A stretch of 64,000 nucleotides of DNA from Arthrobacter sp. SLBN-112 (GCF_006715225.1 NZ_VFMU01000001.1:2666001-2730000), one strand, 5' to 3'. Numbered from the stretch's first letter, positions 1 to 9,961 are shown. Notes: a model not told the origin generated them from the letters alone. Translations and numbers: made by a program.

Positions 1-50
1 TCGAAGTGCTCCAGGGCATGGCGGCCATCCGGGACCGGCTCCAGGGCTGA
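1..50 (+). CDS. C-terminal end of an upstream gene, probably ribF (partial)
   Basis: An open frame enters from the left edge and ends at TGA 48-50. The visible residues are EVLQGMAAIRDRLQG. RibF, the bifunctional riboflavin kinase/FAD synthetase, is the usual neighbour upstream of rpsO in this group of bacteria, and a short charged helix is typical of its C-terminus. The identity rests on gene order only, because sixteen codons are too few to assign a family. Confidence 0.45.
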   Translation, partial: EVLQGMAAIRDRLQG

Positions 51-62
51 CAAGCGCGCTGT

Positions 63-93
63 TTCGACAAGGTTGGGCCGGGGCCGGTAAACT
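63..93 (+). promoter_or_regulatory. Possible promoter of rpsO
   Basis: A TAAACT hexamer at 88-93 resembles a sigma-70 -10 element, with a TTCGAC-like -35 at 63-68 (19-nt spacer). It would give an rpsO leader of about 135 nt. The spacing is slightly long and no test was possible. Confidence 0.35.
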
Positions 94-235
94 GGACGAT
101 GGATCCGGCTGCAGTCCGTGGCGGCTGGTTCCTGTTGCAGTCCGCCTGCTCCGGTTCGCCGGATCAGGACGTACCCGGCAGACCCGGCAGTGAGTTACTG
201 ACCTGGGCCCTCACGGCACATCCCTAGGAGTTATT

Positions 236-505
236 GTGGCACTTGACGCCGCTGTAAAGCAGTCCATCATCAAGGAATACGCAACCGTAGAAGGCGACAC
301 CGGTTCACCGGAGGTCCAGGTTGCTGTCCTGACCCAGCGGATCAAGGATCTGACTGAGCACATGAAGGAGCACAAGCACGATTACCACACCCAGCGCGGT
401 CTGCTGGCCATGGTTGGTCGTCGTAAGCGCATGCTGAGCTACCTCAAGAAGACCGACATCGCCCGCTACCGTTCGCTCATCGAGCGCCTCGGCCTGCGCC
501 GCTAG
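236..505 (+). CDS. rpsO: 30S ribosomal protein S15
   Basis: This 89-residue protein has the standard S15 length and sequence: an N-terminal KQSIIKEYA helix, the TGSPEVQVA turn, the [18 protein letters not shown] segment that contacts 16S rRNA, and the basic [12 protein letters not shown] helix ending RLGLRR. S15 is a primary binder of the central domain of 16S rRNA in the 30S subunit. The GTG start is preceded by AGGAG at 226-230. The next gene is pnp, the conserved rpsO-pnp order. In Escherichia coli this pair is co-transcribed and controlled after transcription, and the hairpins between the two genes here fit that arrangement. Confidence 0.98.
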   Translation: MALDAAVKQSIIKEYATVEGDTGSPEVQVAVLTQRIKDLTEHMKEHKHDYHTQRGLLAMVGRRKRMLSYLKKTDIARYRSLIERLGLRR

Positions 506-515
506 TCTGGCTTCG

Positions 516-550
516 GGCGGCCCTTTCCTTCCGGAACGGGCCGCCTTCTT
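516..550 (+). terminator. Hairpin after rpsO
   Basis: GGCGGCCC (516-523) pairs with GGGCCGCC (538-545), extended inside by TTCC/GGAA, and is followed by TTCTT. It lies 10 nt past the rpsO stop and could be a terminator or an RNA-processing site between rpsO and pnp. Confidence 0.6.
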
Positions 551-618
551 CAAATAAAACTAAACAGGAGGATCAACCGCATCACGCATTCGCGGTCCTC
601 GGTAGTGATCCCCGGGAA

Positions 619-639
619 CGGCTTCGTTGACTGAAGCCG
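619..639 (+). promoter_or_regulatory. Leader hairpin before pnp
   Basis: CGGCTTC (619-625) pairs with GAAGCCG (633-639) around a 7-nt loop, about 105 nt before the chosen pnp start. In enterobacteria a leader duplex cut by RNase III mediates PNPase autoregulation. A similar role here is inferred from position only. Confidence 0.4.
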
Positions 640-744
640 GCGGCCCGTGGGTCTCGATCGATGACCGGGTGCAGGGCCAGTAGACAGATGCTGGCCGGGT
701 TGATGCGGCTGGACTTCCGTCAAACAGAAACGGAGGTGACTCTC

Positions 745-3006
745 TTGGAGGGTCCCGAAATCCAGTTCTCGGAAGCAGTCATTGACAATGGCCGTTTCGG
801 CAAGCGCGTAATCCGCTTCGAAACCGGCCGTCTTGCCAAGCAGGCAGCCGGCGCAGCCATGGTGTACATCGACGATGACACCGCACTGCTGTCCGCCACC
901 ACTGCCGGCAAGCACCCGCGTGAAGGCTTTGACTTCTTCCCGCTGACGGTCGACGTCGAAGAGCGCATGTATGCTGCCGGCCGCATCCCGGGCTCGTTCT
1001 TCCGCCGTGAAGGCCGCCCGTCCACCGAAGCCATCCTGGCCTGCCGCCTGATGGATCGCCCGCTGCGCCCCGCCTTCATCAAGGGCCTGCGCAACGAGGT
1101 CCAGATCGTGGTCACCGTCCTGGCCATCAACCCCGACGAGCTGTACGACGTGGTGGCCATCAACGCTTCCTCGATGTCCACCCAGCTGTCCGGCCTGCCG
1201 TTCTCCGGCCCCATCGGCGGCGTCCGCGTTGCCCTGGTGGCCGACGAAAACGGATCGCAGTGGGTTGCTTTCCCCAAGCACTCGCAGCTGGAGAACTCCG
1301 TCTTCAACATGGTGGTTGCCGGCCGCGTTGCAGGTGACGACGTCGCCATCATGATGGTCGAGGCCGAAGCTACGGACAACTCCTGGAACCTCATCAAGGA
1401 ACAGGGCGCCACTGCCCCCACCGAAGAGGTTGTGTCCGAGGGCCTTGAGGCTGCCAAGCCGTTCATCAAGGCACTCTGCGAAGCCCAGGCCGATTTGGCC
1501 GCACGGGCTGCAAAGCCCACTGTCGAGTTCCCGGTCTTCCTGGACTACGAGGACGACGTCTACGCGGCTGTCGAATCCGCCGCCGCCGACAAGCTTGCCG
1601 CTGTCTTCCAGATCGCCGACAAGCAGGAACGCGACAACGCCTCCGACGCGCTCAAGGACGAAGTCCTGGGCAACCTCGCCGGCCAGTTCGAAGGCCGCGA
1701 GAAGGAACTGTCCGCTGCCTTCCGCTCCGTCACGAAGCACGTTGTGCGCCAGCGCATCCTGAAGGACCAGGTCCGCATTGACGGCCGTGGCCTGACGGAC
1801 ATCCGCCAGCTCACCGCCGAAGTTGAGGTTCTGCCCCGCGTTCACGGTTCGGCCATCTTCGAGCGCGGCGAGACCCAGATCATGGGTGTCACCACACTGA
1901 ACATGCTCAAGATGGAACAGCAGATCGACTCGCTGTCTCCCGTCACACGCAAGCGCTACATGCACAACTACAACTTCCCGCCGTACTCCACCGGTGAGAC
2001 CGGCCGCGTGGGCTCGCCCAAGCGCCGCGAAATCGGCCACGGCGCCCTGGCAGAGCGTGCCATTGTGCCCGTGCTGCCTTCACGCGAGGAATTCCCGTAC
2101 GCCATCCGCCAGGTGTCCGAGGCCCTCGGCTCCAACGGCTCGACGTCGATGGGTTCCGTCTGCGCCTCCACCCTGTCCCTCCTGAACGCCGGTGTGCCCC
2201 TGAAGGCCGCCGTCGCCGGCATCGCCATGGGCCTGGTTTCCGACCAGGTTGACGGTCAGACCCGCTACGCGGCACTGACCGATATCCTCGGCGCCGAAGA
2301 CGCCTTCGGTGACATGGACTTCAAGGTTGCCGGTACCTCCGAGTTCGTCACGGCCATCCAGCTGGACACCAAGCTCGACGGCATTCCCGCTTCCGTGCTG
2401 GCAGCAGCACTGAAGCAGGCCCGCGAAGCACGCCTGCACATCCTCGAGGTCCTCAACTCGGCCATCGACACCCCGGACGAGCTCTCCGAGTTCGCACCGC
2501 GCGTCATCGCCGTGAAGATCCCCGTGGACAAGATCGGCGAGGTCATCGGCCCCAAGGGCAAGATGATCAACCAGATCCAGGAGGATACCGGCGCCGACAT
2601 CTCCATCGAGGACGACGGCACGGTCTACATTGGCGCCACGAACGGTCCGTCTGCAGATGCAGCACGCTCGGCCATCAACGCCATCGCCAACCCGCAGGTC
2701 CCGGAAATCGGTGAGCGTTACCTGGGTACGGTCGTCAAGACCACCACCTTCGGTGCCTTCGTATCGCTGACTCCGGGCAAGGACGGCCTCCTGCACATCT
2801 CCGAGCTGCGCAAGCTGGCCAACGGCAAGCGCGTGGACAACGTCGAGGACGTTGTCTCGGTGGGCCAGAAGGTCCAGGTGGAGATCACCAAGATCGACGA
2901 CCGCGGAAAGCTCTCGCTCGCCCCGGTAGTTGCCGAGGAAGAAGGCGCCGAGGTCGAAACCGAGCGCGCCCACACCACCGAACCTGCTGAAGGCGCTGAC
3001 GTCTAA
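745..3006 (+). CDS. pnp: Polyribonucleotide nucleotidyltransferase (PNPase)
   Basis: PNPase degrades RNA 3' to 5' using phosphate and is a core part of bacterial RNA turnover. The product is 753 residues with two RNase PH-like domains (about 1-230 and 320-560), a KH domain with VIGPKGKM at about residues 600-607, and a C-terminal S1 domain (about 660-735) with [17 protein letters not shown]. The tail is acidic. I chose TTG at 745 because GGAGG at 732-736 lies 8 nt upstream and the protein then begins [19 protein letters not shown], as in the family. A GTG at 736 overlaps that ribosome-binding site, and the frame extends to ATG 661 without family-like residues. Confidence 0.95.
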   Translation: MEGPEIQFSEAVIDNGRFGKRVIRFETGRLAKQAAGAAMVYIDDDTALLSATTAGKHPREGFDFFPLTVDVEERMYAAGRIPGSFFRREGRPSTEAILACRLMDRPLRPAFIKGLRNEVQIVVTVLAINPDELYDVVAINASSMSTQLSGLPFSGPIGGVRVALVADENGSQWVAFPKHSQLENSVFNMVVAGRVAGDDVAIMMVEAEATDNSWNLIKEQGATAPTEEVVSEGLEAAKPFIKALCEAQADLAARAAKPTVEFPVFLDYEDDVYAAVESAAADKLAAVFQIADKQERDNASDALKDEVLGNLAGQFEGREKELSAAFRSVTKHVVRQRILKDQVRIDGRGLTDIRQLTAEVEVLPRVHGSAIFERGETQIMGVTTLNMLKMEQQIDSLSPVTRKRYMHNYNFPPYSTGETGRVGSPKRREIGHGALAERAIVPVLPSREEFPYAIRQVSEALGSNGSTSMGSVCASTLSLLNAGVPLKAAVAGIAMGLVSDQVDGQTRYAALTDILGAEDAFGDMDFKVAGTSEFVTAIQLDTKLDGIPASVLAAALKQAREARLHILEVLNSAIDTPDELSEFAPRVIAVKIPVDKIGEVIGPKGKMINQIQEDTGADISIEDDGTVYIGATNGPSADAARSAINAIANPQVPEIGERYLGTVVKTTTFGAFVSLTPGKDGLLHISELRKLANGKRVDNVEDVVSVGQKVQVEITKIDDRGKLSLAPVVAEEEGAEVETERAHTTEPAEGADV

Positions 3007-3037
3007 CAGTTCCGGTTTCCGGCACATAAGCATGAAT

Positions 3038-3072
3038 CGGCGGGGCCGGTGGATGATCCACCGGTCCCGCCG
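3038..3072 (+). repeat. Long inverted repeat after pnp
   Basis: CGGCGGG-G-CCGGTGGAT (3038-3054) pairs with ATCCACCGG-T-CCCGCCG (3056-3072), giving a 17-bp stem with one G-U pair. There is no T-tract. It probably stabilises or terminates the pnp transcript. Confidence 0.65.
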
Positions 3073-3082
3073 CTGTTACGAT

Positions 3083-3109
3083 GGCAGCCAGATCCCGGCT
3101 GCCCCTTTT
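3083..3109 (+). terminator. Probable intrinsic terminator of pnp
   Basis: GGCAGCC (3083-3089) pairs with GGCTGCC (3097-3103) and is followed by CCTTTTG. It lies just before the ribosome-binding site of the M16 protease gene, so it may act as a partial terminator or attenuator between the two genes. Confidence 0.5.
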
Positions 3110-3120
3110 GAAAGGCCTCA

Positions 3121-4464
3121 ATGACTGTTGTACCCCTGCCGCTTGAGCAGAACCACCGCGGCGAGACCCTGGTCCACGGCTCCGACGGCGGGTCCGAGGT
3201 CCGGCGTTCAGTGCTGCCAGGGGGAGTGCGGGTACTGACGGAGGCGATGCCGGGCCAGCGGTCGGCCACCATCGGGTTCTGGGTGGGCGTGGGGTCCAGG
3301 GATGAAGCGCCAGGCCAGCACGGGTCCACCCACTTCCTCGAGCACCTGCTGTTCAAAGGCACCAGGCGCCGCACAGCCCTGGAAATTGCCTCCGCCTTTG
3401 ATGAGGTGGGCGGCGAATCAAACGCGGCAACCGCCAAGGAAAGCACCTGCTACTTTGCCCGCGTCCTGGACTCCGACCTCCCCATGGCCATCGACGTCAT
3501 TGCGGACATGATCACCGGCGCCGTGCTGGATCCTGACGAGATGGAGCAGGAACGGGACGTCATACTGGAGGAAATCGCAATGGACAGCGATGACCCCACG
3601 GATGTGGCGCACGAGCACTTCGTCGCCGCGGTCCTCGGCAGCCACCCCCTTGGGCGGCCGATTGGCGGCACCCCGGCCGCCATCAAGGCCGTCGCCCGCG
3701 ATTCAGTGTGGGAGCACTACCGCCGGTACTACAAGCCTGAAGAACTGGTGATCACCGCGGCTGGCGGCCTGGACCACGATTTGGTGTGCGGACTGGTGGT
3801 GGATGCCCTGCAGACCGCCGGGTGGTCCCTGGAGGCCGACGCCGCGCCGGTGCAGCGGCGTTCCACCGAGCGTGCCCTGATCACGGGAACTGCCGGCCTG
3901 CATGTGGTCAAGCGCGCCGTGGAGCAGGCAAACATCATCATGGGATGCCCCACGATCGTTGCCACCGACGAACGGCGCTATGTTATGAGTGTCCTGAACG
4001 CGGTCCTGGGCGGCGGCATGTCCTCCCGGCTGTTCCAGGAGGTTCGCGAGAAGCGTGGACTGGTGTACTCCACCTACTCCTTTGCGTCGTCCTACGCCGA
4101 CGCGGGCTATTTTGGAATGTACGCCGGCTGCACCCCGTCGAAGGTGCGGCAGGTGGTGGACCTGCTTGGTATCGAGCTCGATAAGCTCGCCGAACACGGA
4201 ATTTCCGACGACGAACTCCGCAAGGCCGTGGGGCAACTCGGCGGCGGAATTGTCCTGGCACTGGAGGACACCGGCTCCCGGATGTCCCGGCTGGGCCGCG
4301 CCGAACTGGTGTCCGGTGAATACCAGGACATCGACGAAACCCTGCGGCTGATCAAAGCCGTCACCACCGAACAGGTCCAGGAACTTGCAGCCGAACTCGC
4401 TGCCGCGCCGCGGACCATCACTGTAGTAGGTCCCTTCGACGAGACCGAGACCTTCGGGCTCTAG
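3121..4464 (+). CDS. M16-family zinc metallopeptidase (pitrilysin/processing-peptidase type)
   Basis: The 447-residue protein carries the inverted zinc motif HxxEH as HFLEH (His71, Glu74, His75), with the third ligand expected about 76 residues later, where EEIAMD supplies Glu151. A GLVYSTYSF segment in the second half matches the substrate-binding domain of the family. The length fits a two-domain processing-peptidase-like enzyme. It follows pnp, as in many Gram-positive bacteria. The start has GAAAGG 5 nt upstream. The substrate is unknown; family members degrade small peptides or process proteins. There is no signal peptide, so a cytoplasmic location is expected. Confidence 0.92.
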   Translation: MTVVPLPLEQNHRGETLVHGSDGGSEVRRSVLPGGVRVLTEAMPGQRSATIGFWVGVGSRDEAPGQHGSTHFLEHLLFKGTRRRTALEIASAFDEVGGESNAATAKESTCYFARVLDSDLPMAIDVIADMITGAVLDPDEMEQERDVILEEIAMDSDDPTDVAHEHFVAAVLGSHPLGRPIGGTPAAIKAVARDSVWEHYRRYYKPEELVITAAGGLDHDLVCGLVVDALQTAGWSLEADAAPVQRRSTERALITGTAGLHVVKRAVEQANIIMGCPTIVATDERRYVMSVLNAVLGGGMSSRLFQEVREKRGLVYSTYSFASSYADAGYFGMYAGCTPSKVRQVVDLLGIELDKLAEHGISDDELRKAVGQLGGGIVLALEDTGSRMSRLGRAELVSGEYQDIDETLRLIKAVTTEQVQELAAELAAAPRTITVVGPFDETETFGL

Positions 4465-4582
4465 CATCTGGCGCTGTCGGGCAGGGCTGCCGTGGGACAC
4501 TGCTCTCGCGGGGCCACTGGCGGCCCGGCCCTGGAGAGCCCATCCTGAGGGGGAACGATCTTCGGCAGGAGGTGGCGGAACG

Positions 4583-5089
4583 GTGAACGGGCCAACAGTG
4601 GAGCGCACCCATCCAGCCTTATCTGGCCTGCCGGGACATTGGCGGGGCCGCACGTATGTGGCTTCCGGTCCCTGGGGGCCGGAGCACAGCGTGGACGCCG
4701 AGGTGTCCTACCACCAGGTGGCCGGAGGCCTCGGTGTAGTGCAGAGCTACCGGCACGTTGAGCCGGACGGCAGCCATTTCGAAGGCCACGGCATCTTCAC
4801 GGTTGATCCGGTCCGCAACGACGTGCTCTGGTATTACGTCGACAGCACAGGTGTGCCGCCAGGCAGCGCCGCCCGCTGCACATGGCGCAATGGCGTCCTG
4901 CGGGTTGAACGGCGCAGCGACGCCGGGTGGACACGCCACTCGATCAAAGTTGAAGGAGAAGTCCTGACCCACGTCACCAAGTTGCGTGCGATTGGCAAGG
5001 ACGACGGCGGCGACGCCCCTGACGCTGGCACCAACGGCAAGGCTTCGCCCTACAGGCCGTTCATGCGCTCGGAGTTCCACCGGGTCTGA
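4583..5089 (+). CDS. Hypothetical protein, lipocalin-like/DUF1579-like beta-barrel
   Basis: A 168-residue soluble protein without signal peptide or membrane segment. It opens with ALSGLPGHWRGRTYVASGPWG, followed by alternating strands (HFEGHGIFTVDP, VLWYYVDSTG, VLRVERRSDAGW). This recalls the small ligand-binding beta-barrels grouped as DUF1579 or nitrobindin/FABP-like proteins, where the first strand also carries a G-x-W. The assignment is by pattern only and no active site is visible. GTG at 4583 is preceded by AGGAGG at 4567-4572. It lies downstream of the M16 gene in the same direction and may be transcribed with it. Confidence 0.7.
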   Translation: MNGPTVERTHPALSGLPGHWRGRTYVASGPWGPEHSVDAEVSYHQVAGGLGVVQSYRHVEPDGSHFEGHGIFTVDPVRNDVLWYYVDSTGVPPGSAARCTWRNGVLRVERRSDAGWTRHSIKVEGEVLTHVTKLRAIGKDDGGDAPDAGTNGKASPYRPFMRSEFHRV

Positions 5090-5097
5090 ACAGCGGT

Positions 5098-5379
5098 TCA
5101 GGCCGCTGCCTCGATGATGCGGGTCTTTGGTGCTCCGGCGAGAGCAGGGGCGTTGGCAGGGGAATGCCAAACGTGTTCGCGCAGGTTCGAGAGCAATCGC
5201 TCCGCCTTGTCCAAATCCGCGAAGTCCAGCTCAACTACGATGTAGTGCGGGTCCCCGACTGGTTGGCCAATCCGGTGGGAGAGCACCCCGGAAGCCGCCC
5301 TGTTGACGGGGTCGCGGTCAAAAGCGGTCTTCCAGGTTTGGAAGTCTGTGATGGTGTGTTCGATCTGTAGGGTGTACAT
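5098..5379 (-). CDS. Small dimeric alpha-beta barrel-type protein
   Basis: A 93-residue protein beginning [20 protein letters not shown] and continuing with [19 protein letters not shown] and a helix [16 protein letters not shown]. This is the ferredoxin-like fold of the antibiotic-biosynthesis-monooxygenase/dimeric barrel superfamily, whose first strand is commonly followed by D-x-x-x-W-x-x-x-F. Function and ligand cannot be told from sequence. The ATG complements CAT 5377-5379 and follows AGGAG. The frame stays open much further upstream without family-like residues, so the short form is preferred. It converges with the preceding gene. Confidence 0.75.
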   Translation of the reverse strand: MYTLQIEHTITDFQTWKTAFDRDPVNRAASGVLSHRIGQPVGDPHYIVVELDFADLDKAERLLSNLREHVWHSPANAPALAGAPKTRIIEAAA

Positions 5380-5506
5380 CGGAGTCTCCTCACTCGTCCG
5401 GCGACGTGGGCGCTGTCCACGTTGCCAACATAGACGGCACGGTCCCTGGCCGGTATCCCAGAAATCTGGGTGGCGGATGCGTCGGGTCCGGTGGTGCCGG
5501 CGGGAG

Positions 5507-5512
5507 CATACT
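5507..5512 (+). promoter_or_regulatory. Possible -10 element of the LuxR-type gene
   Basis: CATACT lies 6 nt before ATG 5519, the spacing expected for a leaderless transcript. A purine-rich GGGGGA lies between them and could act instead as a ribosome-binding site. Confidence 0.4.
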
Positions 5513-5518
5513 GGGGGA

Positions 5519-6700
5519 ATGAAGAGCGACTGGGCGATGGTCCGAAGCCTTGAACGCATCCGGGTTCTTGCTGGATCCATCCGGGACCACCAGGCTCTCC
5601 GAAAAACCGTTCTCACGGAAGTGGGCACGATGGTGCCCTTCGACGCATTCGTCTGGCCTCTTTGCGACCCCCGCACGACGGTAGGCATGGCTCCTCGGGC
5701 CAGGATTCCCTGCCCGCAGGAACTGCCGGCACTCATCCGTCTCAAGTACCTTTCCCCTCCGGCGCGCTGGACCGGGTTGATGGCCTCCCCAGTCCCCGCA
5801 CTGAGCCTTCAGCACGCAACCCAGGGTGATCCTGCCCGCAGCCTGTTGTGGAGGGGAATGCTGAATCGCTACGACGTTCGCGACGTGCTGTCAGCCGTCT
5901 TCGCCGACCAGCACGGGTGCTGGGCCTGGCTTGATCTCTGGCGAACTGGAGAGGCAGACGACTTCACCGAACAAGAAACCACTTACCTGGCTGAGCTGGC
6001 AGCGGCACTGACGCCGGGATTGCGTCGTTCCGTGGCCGGGCAATTCCATGCAGGAACCACGCCCGACGTTATGGTTGGGCTGGATCTGGCTTCCCGGAAA
6101 GGCGACTCTGCGCGACCGGGTGCACCTTCTGGACAGGACATGGCCCCTGGGCCGGATACCGGGAGGCAGGGATTACCCGAGCAGGGTGTCCTGACCTTGA
6201 GCGAAGACCTCGCCGTGGTTGGCCGGACTGAATCGGTCAACGAGTGGCTCCATCTGTTGCAGCCCGGTCCCGTCCCGCATCACCAGGTTCCGGCCGAGGT
6301 GCTGAACGTTGCTGCGCAGTTGCTCGCTAGGGAGGCCGGAGTGGACCACCATGATGCGGAGAGCAGGGTGCATATTGGTTCCGGCAGATGGGTCCTGCTG
6401 CGAGCCAACCGGATTGCCCCTGCCGCAGAGGGCTCGACACCGCCGCTGGCCGTGACCATTCAGGGCTGTATGCCTTCGGACCGGCTGGACATCTTTGCCC
6501 GGGCCTTCGGCCTTACGCAGCGGCAGAGGGAGCTGTTGTTGTTGGCTGCTGCCGGGGCGGACACAGGAACTATGGCGGATACCCAAGGAGTGACTCCATA
6601 CACTGTCCAGGACCAGTTCAAGCAAATTTTCCAGGCTTGCGCAGTCCACAGCCGCGCGGCCTTGATGGCCCTGGCGCTTGGAACCGGGTCATGGGGGTAA
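5519..6700 (+). CDS. LuxR-type helix-turn-helix regulator
   Basis: A 393-residue protein whose last 65 residues form a LuxR/FixJ DNA-binding domain. [17 protein letters not shown] starts the [23 protein letters not shown] is the recognition region, and the C-terminal helix follows. The N-terminal about 300 residues look like a GAF-type sensor segment ([13 protein letters not shown] early, [17 protein letters not shown] mid-way) as in related actinobacterial regulators. The signal is unknown. ATG 5519 was chosen because a -10-like hexamer precedes it by 6 nt and the frame upstream overlaps the divergent gene at 5379. It probably regulates itself or nearby genes. Confidence 0.82.
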   Translation: MKSDWAMVRSLERIRVLAGSIRDHQALRKTVLTEVGTMVPFDAFVWPLCDPRTTVGMAPRARIPCPQELPALIRLKYLSPPARWTGLMASPVPALSLQHATQGDPARSLLWRGMLNRYDVRDVLSAVFADQHGCWAWLDLWRTGEADDFTEQETTYLAELAAALTPGLRRSVAGQFHAGTTPDVMVGLDLASRKGDSARPGAPSGQDMAPGPDTGRQGLPEQGVLTLSEDLAVVGRTESVNEWLHLLQPGPVPHHQVPAEVLNVAAQLLAREAGVDHHDAESRVHIGSGRWVLLRANRIAPAAEGSTPPLAVTIQGCMPSDRLDIFARAFGLTQRQRELLLLAAAGADTGTMADTQGVTPYTVQDQFKQIFQACAVHSRAALMALALGTGSWG

Positions 6701-6774
6701 TAATGGCTGCTTGGAACGCCGGACGGTGGACAGTGGACCATCAGTGTTGCCAGCACAGGCTTCAGCAGGACTTT

Positions 6775-8431
6775 TCACGTCAGCAGCATCTGCCAGTTCA
6801 TTTCTGGATCCGGCGGCAGGCGGAATGGCATGGCGTAGAAGTCGTCCCACAGCGGATCGGCCGGTGAAAGTGCATCCGGGTCAATGAAACGGCCACCGGG
6901 TGGCTCTCCACATGGCACGTCCGGCACGTCCGGCCAGTCCGGGATCTCGGCCAGTAAGTGCAGGATTGCCGATGGCCAGTGGGTTGGGTTGGGGTCGGAG
7001 TGTTCGGGGTTGTAGTGGCGGCCGGTGGGTGAGCTCCAGCCGGGCGGTCCGTTGTGGGTTGCGGGGTCGGGGATCCATGGCCGGGCGTGCTTGAGCCGGT
7101 GATGTTTTGGGCAGAGTTGTGCCAGGTTGCTGGTGCCGGTGGTGCCGCCGTGATCCCACGCGGTGAGGTGGTCGGTGTCGTTGTCAGGGGAACGATTGCT
7201 GCAGCCGGGAAAGGTGCATTTTCGGTCGCGCATGCGGATCCATTGTTTGATGGTTTCGGTGAGCCGGTAGCGGGTGCGGCCGATCTCCAACGGGGCGCCG
7301 TCGCGGGGGTCGACCAGGACCCGGTAGAACGAGTCCGCGCCGTCGGCGACGAGTTTGCGGGCCATTGATGCCGGGATGGGGCCGTGGCCGTCCAGTTCTG
7401 CGGGTTCGTCCGTGATGCGGAGGAGGGAGAAGACCGGGACCATGACCAGCACGTCGGCCCGCGGCGTGGGGACTCTTCCAATATCACTATTGCTCCCCGC
7501 AGCGCTCCCGGTACCGGAAACGCTGCCTGCACCCGTTCCCGCAGCATCACCAGTCCTCCCGGCCGTCTCACTCGCAGCACCCTCACGCGCAGGCGTTCCG
7601 GCGCCGAGGAGCAGGGACGCTGCGATGTCGGGGCGGAGCTGGGTGATGGTGCGGGGTTCGTTGGGGCCTTGGAGGCCGCGGGCGGTGGCGGTGGTGCGGT
7701 TCCAGATCGCCGAAGCGGTGTGCCCGGGGAGGTGGAGCGAGATCCAGGCCATGCCGTCCCGGTCCGGGGTGTATTCCATCCGCCGGTCCGCGACACCCTT
7801 CGCGTGGCGCTTCTCCAGGGTTTCGGGGTGGTGGCGTTCCCGCCAGGTACGGACTTTGGTCCGGAATCGGGACGGGACGAGCTCACCGGGTGCGGCGCGG
7901 CGGGCCGGGTTGGGGGCGTCGGGGTGGAAGAAGTGAGCTACCAGGGCGGCGGCGCCGTCGGGGGTGAGGCCTTCGGTCTCGTCGGCAACAATTTTCGCGT
8001 GCTGCCAGGACAGGGCCCCGGCGGCCAAGGCGTCCATCACCGGCGGGAGGGAACACACCCGCCGGGACTGCTCCACGAATGCTCCTGCGGCCCTCGGAAC
8101 TGATGGTCAGGACCCCGGCGATCTCCTCCACCGCTGACATCTCCGAGAACGTCCGCTCATGTACGGGCGCGTCCGGGGCAAGCAGTGTCTGCTGGATCTC
8201 AACGGCTTCGGCAACATCACCGGCCTTGACCGCGGCGAGCTGCGCCTCCAGCCGCTTCACCACTTCCAGCCGGGCCAGCCGGAGCTCGTACCGCCGCTGC
8301 AACACATCCACACCGGCACCAACACCCACGCCGGCAGCCAGGAAAGCATCCTCAGCAGCAAGCGCATCAAGCGCAGCGACAGAGGCATGAACACCCTCCA
8401 AAGCCACACCACCGCCGCTGCTGATTCCCAT
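6775..8431 (-). pseudogene. DUF222/HNH endonuclease gene broken by a one-base frameshift
   Basis: Two overlapping leftward frames together encode one DUF222-HNH protein of about 551 residues (13E12-repeat type). The N-terminal part starts at about 8431 (MGISSGGGVALEGVHASV) and reads through EIAGVLTISSEG. The frame then shifts to the one encoding AAGAFVEQSRRVCSLPPV, the HNH core (CTFPGCSNRSPDNDTDHL, then CPKHHRLKH) and the end at 6775. Removing one C from the CCC run at 8091-8093 restores a single frame, so there is one extra base. This is either an inactivating mutation or an assembly error. HNH residues are intact. The spacer TGDAAGTGAGSVSGTGS is low complexity. No LexA box was seen in front of it. 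Confidence 0.8.
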
Positions 8432-8549
8432 GGAAACATCATCCAACGAGGCACTGACATTCCAAGTTGCGCCGGGCCATCCAAATGGCCTCAGGCGATC
8501 AGAAGCCCGCGGCAGCCTCGAGAAGCTGTTCCGGTTACAACCCGGTTGT

Positions 8550-8816
8550 TTACCCGCCGGCGAACGGAGGCAGCACGTCCACCACGTCGTCCGGACCAAG
8601 AACTGTCGAGCGGTCCCGCACCGCCACCTCATTGAGCAGGAAGCTGCTGCGGGACAGGATGCGCGGAAGCGGCGGCGTCCCGGCAGGGGGTTCGGCACGC
8701 TCCACGGCGAGCACCGCCTCCAGCAGGTCGGCCACGGTAGCACCATCCGGAAGTTCGAACTTTTCTTCCTCGAAGCCTGCGGCAGCGCGTGCGGCAGCAA
8801 AATAACGTACCAGCAT
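8550..8816 (-). CDS. moaD: MoaD/ThiS-family molybdopterin synthase sulfur carrier subunit
   Basis: An 88-residue ubiquitin-like protein that starts MLVRYFAAARAAAGF and ends in the required Gly-Gly (VLPPFAGG). MoaD carries the C-terminal thiocarboxylate that supplies sulfur to the MoaE subunit during conversion of cyclic pyranopterin monophosphate to molybdopterin. The LLNEVAVRDRSTVLGPDDVVDV stretch contains the conserved strand before the tail. It lies 5 nt downstream of moaA on the same strand and is surely co-transcribed. The partner moaE is at 14035 on the other strand of the same cluster, which supports MoaD rather than ThiS. Confidence 0.9.
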   Translation of the reverse strand: MLVRYFAAARAAAGFEEEKFELPDGATVADLLEAVLAVERAEPPAGTPPLPRILSRSSFLLNEVAVRDRSTVLGPDDVVDVLPPFAGG

Positions 8817-8821
8817 CCCGG

Positions 8822-9949
8822 TCAGCCCCCGATAGCGCTCATGCTGCGGTCCGGCTGGACGAAGTCCGGAGCATCCAGTCCCACATGGTCCATGCCGTGG
8901 GCCTTCGGTTTAATCCACATGGCGTCCTGCCACCGCTGCGCCAGTTCCTCGTCGGTGGCGCCGTCCCGCAGCAGGCCCAGCAGGTCGAACTCTTCGCGCG
9001 AGAACAGGCAGCTCATGATCTTGCCCTCGGCAGTGATCCTGGTGCGCCGGCAGTCAGAGCAGAAGGGCTCGGTGACGGAAGCGATGATTCCCACGGTTCC
9101 CAGCACTGGCCCAGCCGAATCTGCAGAACCTGCCGCCCGCCGTCGTACTTCAAACCGCTCCGCCGGGGCACCGTCACGCGCGCGGGGATCAGGGCTGAGG
9201 ACAAAGTCGCGGGACAGCAGATCGCGGATCTCGGCGGCGGTGATCATGTTGCGGCGGGTCCAGCCGTGATCGGCGTCCAGCGGCATCTGTTCGATGAACC
9301 GCAGTTCGTAGCCGCGCCCCAATGCCCAGTCGAGCAACTGCGGCGATTCGGCGTCGTTAATGCCGCGCATCAGGACAGCGTTCAGTTTGACCGGGCCCAG
9401 GCCGGCAGCCCACGCGGCGTCCACACCGGCCAGGACCTGGCCCAGGAATGGACGCCGGGTCAGCTTGGTGAACGTTTCTTCATGCAGGGAATCAAGTGAC
9501 ACATTGATGCGGGTCAAGCCGGCTTCCTTGAGGGCGGCAGCCTTCTTGGCCAGGCCAACACCATTGGTGGTCATGGAGATCGGCAGGTCCCGGTGGTTGG
9601 CCCGCAGTGCCGCGATAATCTGCACGAGGTCGTGCCGAACAAGCGGCTCGCCGCCGGTCAGCCGCAGTTCGCGGACACCCAGCTGCTCCACGCCAACCTT
9701 GACAATCCGCACGATCTCCCCAGCAGACATGACAGCCTGCTTGGCGAGCCATTCCAGGCCCTCCGCCGGCATGCAGTACGTGCAGCGGAGGTTGCACTTG
9801 TCCGTCAGGGACAGCCTCATGTCGGTGGCGCGGCGGCCATACCGATCCACCAGCCCCGCCGGTGCATCGGCCGGGCGGCGCGCGGGAACGCCGGGCAGCG
9901 CCGACGCTGCTTCCTCCCGCGGCTGGGGCATGCCTAGCTGGACACTCAT
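8822..9949 (-). CDS. moaA: GTP 3',8-cyclase MoaA
   Basis: MoaA is a radical SAM enzyme that, with MoaC, turns GTP into cyclic pyranopterin monophosphate, the first step of molybdenum cofactor synthesis. The 375-residue protein has the N-terminal cluster motif C52-x3-C56-x2-C59 in DKCNLRCTYC, the LTGGEPL motif, SLDSL, and the C-terminal cluster motif CSDCRRTRIT...IMSC. The N-terminal extension of about 35 residues is unremarkable. TAGCCT at 9956-9961 (minus strand) lies exactly 6 nt before the ATG, so the mRNA is probably leaderless. It is divergent from the molybdoenzyme gene. Confidence 0.97.
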   Translation of the reverse strand: MSVQLGMPQPREEAASALPGVPARRPADAPAGLVDRYGRRATDMRLSLTDKCNLRCTYCMPAEGLEWLAKQAVMSAGEIVRIVKVGVEQLGVRELRLTGGEPLVRHDLVQIIAALRANHRDLPISMTTNGVGLAKKAAALKEAGLTRINVSLDSLHEETFTKLTRRPFLGQVLAGVDAAWAAGLGPVKLNAVLMRGINDAESPQLLDWALGRGYELRFIEQMPLDADHGWTRRNMITAAEIRDLLSRDFVLSPDPRARDGAPAERFEVRRRAAGSADSAGPVLGTVGIIASVTEPFCSDCRRTRITAEGKIMSCLFSREEFDLLGLLRDGATDEELAQRWQDAMWIKPKAHGMDHVGLDAPDFVQPDRSMSAIGG

Positions 9950-9955
9950 GAAATC

Positions 9956-9961
9956 AGGCTA
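9956..9961 (-). promoter_or_regulatory. -10 element of moaA (leaderless geometry)
   Basis: TAGCCT on the minus strand, 6 nt before the moaA ATG at 9949. No ribosome-binding site lies between. Confidence 0.6.

Noticed and set aside
550..2040. 496-codon open frame on the minus strand opposite pnp
   Set aside because: It is antisense to a certain gene, has no family-like motifs, and arises from the strong GC bias of codon third positions. The same holds for long antisense frames at 19829-22192, 56894-58795 and 61952-63973.
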